Assembly: GCA_032718475.1 (NCBI GenBank)
Contig: JAUCBJ010000929.1
Coordinates: 1 to 28,588 of the forward strand
DNA: 28,588 bases
Reading direction: 5' to 3'
DNA from: Nemertoderma westbladi
Taxonomy: Eukaryota > Xenacoelomorpha > Nemertodermatida > Nemertodermatidae
Made by a program: the position numbers and the translations under genes
The notes under the pieces: model-generated
What the model was told of the DNA's origin: nothing
The model's database searches: none
Seen by the model: only the letters and a program-made list of their open reading frames with translations
Shown here: positions 21,414 through 28,588 of the stretch, piece by piece
How the letters are laid out: each line of letters begins with the position of its first letter
How positions within the stretch are numbered: position 1 is the first letter of the stretch

Positions 21414-21684
21414 TTGCCCTTTCTACTATATTCAGCAAGCTTGTTGAAAAGGTTATTTTGGTTCGATGCATAGAGTGTCTTGCCACCGCGAATAATCAAT
21501 TCGGCTTTAAACCAAAGTCAGGAATGTGTCTGTACACATTAATGGAGATTGTAAATTATTATCTGGCCCACAACTCGTGTGTCTATGTCTGTATGCTCGA
21601 TGCCTCCAAGGCATTCGACCGCGTTAACCATTATAACCTTTTCAACAAACTACTTAACCGTAGTGTACCTGTTTATATACAGTA
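21414..21684 (+). pseudogene. CR1/Rex-like LINE RT fragment (middle part)
   Basis: Continues the RT broken at 15369. It reads LSTIFSKLVEKVILVRCIE, NNQFGFKPKSGMCLYTLMEI and the motif A block CMLDASKAFDRVNHYNLF (catalytic D near 21598), then LLNRSVPVYI. A small deletion is likely around motif block GFKPKSGMCLY. It stops where the RLE-LINE stub is inserted (14-bp duplication at 21671-21684). No motif C is present in the window. Confidence 0.85.
21671..21684. repeat. Left copy of a 14-bp target-site duplication
   Basis: GTTTATATACAGTA here and at 22115-22128, flanking the 430-bp RLE-LINE stub. The length is typical of LINE insertions by target-primed reverse transcription. Confidence 0.8.
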
Positions 21685-22114
21685 TTCTCCCCTTTCGTCG
21701 CCTCATGCGACGGCATACTGGCACCGCAGGCCAATAAGCTGTTGCGAATCATCGCAGACCGCCTACACACCAACTGGGGGAAACCATACAATTCGGTAAT
21801 GGGGTGGGTGCGCGCACGCATATCGTTTGCGATAATCCGCGGCACTTCCCATTGCCTGCGAGGGTCGCGGGTGAGATGGCGAAGTGGTTTGGGGCTCGAG
21901 GACGGCGCCGGGATACCAGGGGGCTTTGCGTAGATATTTGATCTATATGTCGTAAAATATAATATTTACAAATCAATATATTTATTCTCTATGGTGTAAT
22001 TGATTAGTGAACTCTATTGTGTAATCGATTGGTGTATTCTATTGTGCAATTGATTCATATATTAATAGGAAAGTCAACAATAAATATATGTGTAGGCCTA
22101 CCCTTGGTTCCCCC
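21685..22114 (+). mobile_element. 5'-truncated 3' end of an RLE-type LINE
   Basis: Open frame from the junction to the stop at 21931-21933. It reads FVASCDGILAPQANKLLRII, then WGKPYNSVMGWVRARISFAI and CLRGSRVRWRSGLGL: the C-terminal block that follows the restriction-like endonuclease, matching the end of the minus-strand ORF at 10-2832 (KLNFALLRSALMCLRG). About 180 bp of AT-rich 3' UTR follow, with TGTAATTGATTAGTG and TGTAATCGATTGGTG repeats near 21994-22040. It is bounded by the 14-bp duplication. It is a dead-on-arrival copy of a different RLE element than the one at the left edge. Confidence 0.8.
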
Positions 22115-22190
22115 GTTTATATACAGTAGTTTGTCTGATTAAGTTCTGGTACCGTACTCAATTACTGCATTACGGAAGCCCATAGCGGCC
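22115..22190 (+). pseudogene. CR1/Rex-like LINE RT fragment (right part)
   Basis: After the second copy of GTTTATATACAGTA the RT resumes as VVCLIKFWYRTQLLHYGSP, equivalent to the block that follows VPVYI in this LINE group (frame differs by one base from the middle part). It is cut off near 22190 by the foldback-like element. Confidence 0.7.
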
Positions 22191-22191
22191 A

Positions 22192-22414
22192 GGACACAAA
22201 CATTAATGTGGGACACAAACATTAATGTGGGACACAAACATTAATGTGGGACACAAACATTAATGAGGGGCTCATTAATGAGGGACACAAACATTAATGA
22301 GGGACACAAACATTAATGAGGGACACAAACATTAATGAGGGACACAAACATTAATGAGAGACACAAACATTAACGAGGGACACAAACATTAATGAGGGAC
22401 ACAAACATTAATGG
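22192..22414 (+). repeat. Left-arm 19-bp minisatellite, about 12 units
   Basis: Unit GGACACAAACATTAATGTG. The outer units end in GTG, the inner ones in GAG; one unit is shortened (GGGCTCATTAATGAG, near 22266). The last unit reads ATGGG before the inner arm. Confidence 0.95.
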
Positions 22415-22556
22415 GGGACACCTTACAGTAATAGGGGTCAATGCTTCTCAATGAATATTAATAAGGGCGATGGTGATGCTTGCCGTCAGACATTATTAGA
22501 AATACTGTATATATTGAGTGATTAACTGAAAAACTACTAGCGTGTGAACGTGACCT
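22415..22556. repeat. Left inner inverted arm
   Basis: From GGGACACCTTA through TAGGGGTCAATGCTTC, AATGAATATTAATAAGGGCG and GACATTATTAG to GAACGTGACCT. It is the reverse complement of 22917-23040, with scattered substitutions and a few small indels. Confidence 0.9.
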
Positions 22557-22916
22557 TTGATTAAAGTAGTTCGGGAGTGGAGTAGTAGTAGTCTGGTAGA
22601 TATTCCATCCATCTCAATAATTGAAAGTAAGCTTATGTTTACCTTGATCAGAGTATCTTTGTTCATTTGCATATCTTAGAATTTTTCGTATACCACAAAT
22701 GCATCAAAACTATTTCTACCTCACCGGATTTATAATGAATAGTTTAAATAGTTTCATTATTACGGCTAGCAGTACCTAGCATTTTCCCTATCCCACACAG
22801 TAGGCCTATATTACCCTCCAACGGCAACAAAGATAAAATAGATTAATAAGCATCCACAAGTTACGTTCTGCAACTACATGGAATTGGAATTGTCTACAGA
22901 GCCGCTCTACCAGAGA
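22557..22916. other. Loop of the foldback-like element
   Basis: 360 bp with no ORF worth reporting. It contains a small imperfect palindrome near 22732-22762 (TAATGAATAGTTTAAA...TTTCATTA). I see nothing else in it. Confidence 0.6.
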
Positions 22917-23040
22917 GGTCACGTTCCCACGGTATTAGATTTTCTGCTAATCAATATCTAATAATGTCTTACGGCAAGCATCATCATCGCCCTTATTAAT
23001 ATTCATTGGGAAGCATTGACCCCTATTAAGGTGTCCCCCT
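22917..23040. repeat. Right inner inverted arm
   Basis: Reverse complement of the left inner arm, from AGGTCACGTTC to GGTGTCCCCC. Slightly shorter than the left arm. It is separated from its tandem outer domain by a 45-bp insert. Confidence 0.9.
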
Positions 23041-23100
23041 AGAGCCGGATTAAGCATATGTGTGGCCCCTAGGCATAGACAAATTATTAAGGTGTCCCCC
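23024..23100. repeat. 45-bp insert flanked by a 16-bp direct repeat
   Basis: TATTAAGGTGTCCCCC occurs at 23024-23039 and 23085-23100. Between them lie 45 bp starting TAGAGCCGGATTAAGC and containing GGCCCCTAGGC, absent from the left arm. It resembles a short insertion with target duplication; the AGAGCCGGATTAA start recalls hAT-type ends, but this is weak. Confidence 0.6.
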
Positions 23101-26100
23101 ATTAATGTTTGTGTCCCTTATTAATGTTTGTGTCCCCCATTAATGTTTGTGTCCCTTATTAATGTTTGTGTCCCCCATTAATGTTTGTGTCCCTTATTAA
23201 TGTTTGTGTCCCTCATTAATGTTTGTGTCCCACATTAATGTTTGTGTCCCCATTAATGTTTGTGTCCCACATTAATGTTTGTGTCCCACATTAATGTTTG
23301 TGTCCCACATTAATGTTTGTGTCCCACATTAATGTTTGTGTCCCACATTAATGTTTGTGTCCCACATTAATGTTTGTGTCCCTTATTAATGTTTGTGTCC
23401 CCCATTAATGTTTGTGTCCCACATTAATGTTTGTGTCCCACATTAATGTTTGTGTCCCACATTAATGTTTGTGTCCCACATTAATGTTTGTGTCCCACAT
23501 TAATGTTTGTGTCCCACATTAATGTTTGTGTCCCACATTAATGTTTGTGTCCCACATTAATGTTTGTGTCCCACATTAATGTTTGTGTCCCACATTAATG
23601 TTTGTGTCCCACATTAATGTTTGTGTCCCACATTAATGTTTGTGTCCCACATTAATGTTTGTGTCCCACATTAATGTTTGTGTCCCACATTAATGTTTGT
23701 GTCCCACATTAATGTTTGTGTCCCACATTAATGTTTGTGTCCCACATTAATGTTTGTGTCCCACATTAATGTTTGTGTCCCACATTAATGTTTGTGTCCC
23801 ACATTAATGTTTGTGTCCCACATTAATGTTTGTGTCCCACATTAATGTTTGTGTCCCACATTAATGTTTGTGTCCCACATTAATGTTTGTGTCCCACATT
23901 AATGTTTGTGTCCCACATTAATGTTTGTGTCCCACATTAATGTTTGTGTCCCACATTAATGTTTGTGTCCCACATTAATGTTTGTGTCCCACATTAATGT
24001 TTGTGTCCCACATTAATGTTTGTGTCCCACATTAATGTTTGTGTCCCACATTAATGTTTGTGTCCCACATTAATGTTTGTGTCCCACATTAATGTTTGTG
24101 TCCCACATTAATGTTTGTGTCCCACATTAATGTTTGTGTCCCACATTAATGTTTGTGTCCCACATTAATGTTTGTGTCCCACATTAATGTTTGTGTCCCA
24201 CATTAATGTTTGTGTCCCACATTAATGTTTGTGTCCCACATTAATGTTTGTGTCCCACATTAATGTTTGTGTCCCACATTAATGTTTGTGTCCCACATTA
24301 ATGTTTGTGTCCCACATTAATGTTTGTGTCCCACATTAATGTTTGTGTCCCACATTAATGTTTGTGTCCCACATTAATGTTTGTGTCCCACATTAATGTT
24401 TGTGTCCCACATTAATGTTTGTGTCCCACATTAATGTTTGTGTCCCACATTAATGTTTGTGTCCCACATTAATGTTTGTGTCCCACATTAATGTTTGTGT
24501 CCCACATTAATGTTTGTGTCCCACATTAATGTTTGTGTCCCACATTAATGTTTGTGTCCCACATTAATGTTTGTGTCCCACATTAATGTTTGTGTCCCAC
24601 ATTAATGTTTGTGTCCCACATTAATGTTTGTGTCCCACATTAATGTTTGTGTCCCACATTAATGTTTGTGTCCCACATTAATGTTTGTGTCCCACATTAA
24701 TGTTTGTGTCCCACATTAATGTTTGTGTCCCACATTAATGTTTGTGTCCCACATTAATGTTTGTGTCCCACATTAATGTTTGTGTCCCACATTAATGTTT
24801 GTGTCCCACATTAATGTTTGTGTCCCACATTAATGTTTGTGTCCCACATTAATGTTTGTGTCCCACATTAATGTTTGTGTCCCACATTAATGTTTGTGTC
24901 CCACATTAATGTTTGTGTCCCACATTAATGTTTGTGTCCCACATTAATGTTTGTGTCCCACATTAATGTTTGTGTCCCACATTAATGTTTGTGTCCCACA
25001 TTAATGTTTGTGTCCCACATTAATGTTTGTGTCCCACATTAATGTTTGTGTCCCACATTAATGTTTGTGTCCCACATTAATGTTTGTGTCCCACATTAAT
25101 GTTTGTGTCCCACATTAATGTTTGTGTCCCACATTAATGTTTGTGTCCCACATTAATGTTTGTGTCCCACATTAATGTTTGTGTCCCACATTAATGTTTG
25201 TGTCCCACATTAATGTTTGTGTCCCACATTAATGTTTGTGTCCCACATTAATGTTTGTGTCCCACATTAATGTTTGTGTCCCACATTAATGTTTGTGTCC
25301 CACATTAATGTTTGTGTCCCACATTAATGTTTGTGTCCCACATTAATGTTTGTGTCCCACATTAATGTTTGTGTCCCACATTAATGTTTGTGTCCCACAT
25401 TAATGTTTGTGTCCCACATTAATGTTTGTGTCCCACATTAATGTTTGTGTCCCACATTAATGTTTGTGTCCCACATTAATGTTTGTGTCCCACATTAATG
25501 TTTGTGTCCCACATTAATGTTTGTGTCCCACATTAATGTTTGTGTCCCACATTAATGTTTGTGTCCCACATTAATGTTTGTGTCCCACATTAATGTTTGT
25601 GTCCCACATTAATGTTTGTGTCCCACATTAATGTTTGTGTCCCACATTAATGTTTGTGTCCCACATTAATGTTTGTGTCCCACATTAATGTTTGTGTCCC
25701 ACATTAATGTTTGTGTCCCACATTAATGTTTGTGTCCCACATTAATGTTTGTGTCCCACATTAATGTTTGTGTCCCACATTAATGTTTGTGTCCCACATT
25801 AATGTTTGTGTCCCACATTAATGTTTGTGTCCCACATTAATGTTTGTGTCCCACATTAATGTTTGTGTCCCACATTAATGTTTGTGTCCCACATTAATGT
25901 TTGTGTCCCACATTAATGTTTGTGTCCCACATTAATGTTTGTGTCCCACATTAATGTTTGTGTCCCACATTAATGTTTGTGTCCCACATTAATGTTTGTG
26001 TCCCACATTAATGTTTGTGTCCCACATTAATGTTTGTGTCCCACATTAATGTTTGTGTCCCACATTAATGTTTGTGTCCCACATTAATGTTTGTGTCCCA

Positions 26101-28588
26101 CATTAATGTTTGTGTCCCACATTAATGTTTGTGTCCCACATTAATGTTTGTGTCCCACATTAATGTTTGTGTCCCACATTAATGTTTGTGTCCCACATTA
26201 ATGTTTGTGTCCCACATTAATGTTTGTGTCCCACATTAATGTTTGTGTCCCACATTAATGTTTGTGTCCCACATTAATGTTTGTGTCCCACATTAATGTT
26301 TGTGTCCCACATTAATGTTTGTGTCCCACATTAATGTTTGTGTCCCACATTAATGTTTGTGTCCCACATTAATGTTTGTGTCCCACATTAATGTTTGTGT
26401 CCCACATTAATGTTTGTGTCCCACATTAATGTTTGTGTCCCACATTAATGTTTGTGTCCCACATTAATGTTTGTGTCCCACATTAATGTTTGTGTCCCAC
26501 ATTAATGTTTGTGTCCCACATTAATGTTTGTGTCCCACATTAATGTTTGTGTCCCACATTAATGTTTGTGTCCCACATTAATGTTTGTGTCCCACATTAA
26601 TGTTTGTGTCCCACATTAATGTTTGTGTCCCACATTAATGTTTGTGTCCCACATTAATGTTTGTGTCCCACATTAATGTTTGTGTCCCACATTAATGTTT
26701 GTGTCCCACATTAATGTTTGTGTCCCACATTAATGTTTGTGTCCCACATTAATGTTTGTGTCCCACATTAATGTTTGTGTCCCACATTAATGTTTGTGTC
26801 CCACATTAATGTTTGTGTCCCACATTAATGTTTGTGTCCCACATTAATGTTTGTGTCCCACATTAATGTTTGTGTCCCACATTAATGTTTGTGTCCCACA
26901 TTAATGTTTGTGTCCCACATTAATGTTTGTGTCCCACATTAATGTTTGTGTCCCACATTAATGTTTGTGTCCCACATTAATGTTTGTGTCCCACATTAAT
27001 GTTTGTGTCCCACATTAATGTTTGTGTCCCACATTAATGTTTGTGTCCCACATTAATGTTTGTGTCCCACATTAATGTTTGTGTCCCACATTAATGTTTG
27101 TGTCCCACATTAATGTTTGTGTCCCACATTAATGTTTGTGTCCCACATTAATGTTTGTGTCCCACATTAATGTTTGTGTCCCACATTAATGTTTGTGTCC
27201 CACATTAATGTTTGTGTCCCACATTAATGTTTGTGTCCCACATTAATGTTTGTGTCCCACATTAATGTTTGTGTCCCACATTAATGTTTGTGTCCCACAT
27301 TAATGTTTGTGTCCCACATTAATGTTTGTGTCCCACATTAATGTTTGTGTCCCACATTAATGTTTGTGTCCCACATTAATGTTTGTGTCCCACATTAATG
27401 TTTGTGTCCCACATTAATGTTTGTGTCCCACATTAATGTTTGTGTCCCACATTAATGTTTGTGTCCCACATTAATGTTTGTGTCCCACATTAATGTTTGT
27501 GTCCCACATTAATGTTTGTGTCCCACATTAATGTTTGTGTCCCACATTAATGTTTGTGTCCCACATTAATGTTTGTGTCCCACATTAATGTTTGTGTCCC
27601 ACATTAATGTTTGTGTCCCACATTAATGTTTGTGTCCCACATTAATGTTTGTGTCCCACATTAATGTTTGTGTCCCACATTAATGTTTGTGTCCCACATT
27701 AATGTTTGTGTCCCACATTAATGTTTGTGTCCCACATTAATGTTTGTGTCCCACATTAATGTTTGTGTCCCCCATTAATGTTTGTGTCCCACATTAATGT
27801 TTGTGTCCCACATTAATGTTTGTGTCCCCCATTAATGTTTGTGTCCCACATTAATGTTTGTGTCCCACATTAATGTTTGTGTCCCACATTAATGTTTGTG
27901 TCCCACATTAATGTTTGTGTCCCACATTAATGTTTGTGTCCCACATTAATGTTTGTGTCCCACATTAATGTTTGTGTCCCACATTAATGTTTGTGTCCCA
28001 CATTAATGTTTGTGTCCCACATTAATGTTTGTGTCCCACATTAATGTTTGTGTCCCACATTAATGTTTGTGTCCCACATTAATGTTTGTGTCCCACATTA
28101 ATGTTTGTGTCCCACATTAATGTTTGTGTCCCACATTAATGTTTGTGTCCCACATTAATGTTTGTGTCCCACATTAATGTTTGTGTCCCACATTAATGTT
28201 TGTGTCCCACATTAATGTTTGTGTCCCACATTAATGTTTGTGTCCCACATTAATGTTTGTGTCCCACATTAATGTTTGTGTCCCACATTAATGTTTGTGT
28301 CCCACATTAATGTTTGTGTCCCACATTAATGTTTGTGTCCCACATTAATGTTTGTGTCCCCCATTAATGTTTGTGTCCCACATTAATGTTTGTGTCCCAC
28401 ATTAATGTTTGTGTCCCCCATTAATGTTTGTGTCCCACATTAATGTTTGTGTCCCACATTAATGTTTGTGTCCCACATTAATGTTTGTGTCCCACATTAA
28501 TGTTTGTGTCCCACATTAATGTTTGTGTCCCACATTAATGTTTGTGTCCCACATTAATGTTTGTGTCCCACATTAATGTTTGTGTCCC
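23096..28588 (-). repeat. Right-arm 19-bp minisatellite, about 289 units, continuing past the window
   Basis: Unit CACATTAATGTTTGTGTCC, the reverse complement of the left-arm unit. Units next to the inner arm are mixed (CCCCC, CCCTT, CCCTC, CCCAC and one 18-bp unit). From about 23405 to 27768 every unit appears identical. Four CCCCC variants occur at 27769, 27826, 28358 and 28415. The unit holds a 10-bp palindrome, ACATTAATGT. Confidence 0.97.

Larger units (their letters stand above)
22192..28588. mobile_element. Foldback-like non-autonomous element with minisatellite arms, right end outside the window
   Basis: Left arm: 19-bp tandem repeat (22192-22414) then a unique inner segment (22415-22556). 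Loop: 22557-22916. Right arm: inverted inner segment (22917-23040), then the same 19-bp repeat reverse-complemented (23096-28588, window edge). Tandem outer domain plus unique inner domain is the plan of sea urchin TU and Drosophila FB foldback elements. No transposase ORF is visible. The right terminus and target duplication cannot be seen. Confidence 0.75.

Noticed and set aside
22732-22762. Small palindrome in the foldback loop as an origin or operator
   Set aside because: Imperfect, AT-rich and short; chance is likely in such sequence.

Overview
This window looks like repeat-dense metazoan (probably aquatic invertebrate) nuclear DNA. It holds no recognisable host gene, rRNA, tRNA or CRISPR array. 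Almost everything is a retrotransposon, a transposon fragment or a tandem array. Evidence for an animal source is the set of families present: RLE-type and APE-type LINEs, a BEL/Pao-like gag fragment, a Ty3/Gypsy-like LTR element and a foldback-type element. The foldback architecture (tandem repeats in long inverted arms) recalls the TU elements known from sea urchin, but that is a weak clue to species.

Layout. (1) 1-2832, minus strand: 5'-truncated but otherwise open ORF of an RLE-type LINE (RT, zinc motif, PD-(D/E)XK-type endonuclease), with a long near-perfect hairpin near its 3' coding end. (2) 2833-2909: about 77 bp of the same minisatellite that fills 7031-14470. (3) 2910-7029, minus strand: a decayed APE-type LINE (endonuclease, linker, RT). 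It carries three in-frame stops, has lost its catalytic YxDD box, and has a BEL/Pao-like gag fragment between linker and RT. Satellite in the same orientation lies on both sides, so this LINE sits inside the array. (4) 7031-14470: 7.4 kb minisatellite built from 20-bp and 18-bp modules, with a higher-order repeat of about 1.8-2.1 kb in three copies. (5) 14471-14994: degenerate array border and unassigned AT-rich DNA. (6) 14995-22190, plus strand: one CR1/Rex-like LINE broken twice. A 6.04-kb Gypsy-like LTR retrotransposon (15370-21413) sits between the two halves of an RT motif, with a 4-bp target duplication. A 430-bp 3' stub of a second RLE-type LINE (21685-22114) has a 14-bp target duplication. 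(7) 22192-28588: a foldback-like non-autonomous element. A 19-bp minisatellite occurs about 12 times in the left arm and about 289 times in the right arm, running off the window. The arms also have a unique inverted inner section of about 125-142 bp around a 360-bp loop.

The genes do not form a host pathway. The window records a sequence of insertions: LINE, then Gypsy and RLE-LINE insertions into it; a foldback element adjacent; and arrays expanding around and between them. Only the RLE-type LINE ORF at the left edge is free of stops over its core domains. Every other coding region is visibly broken.
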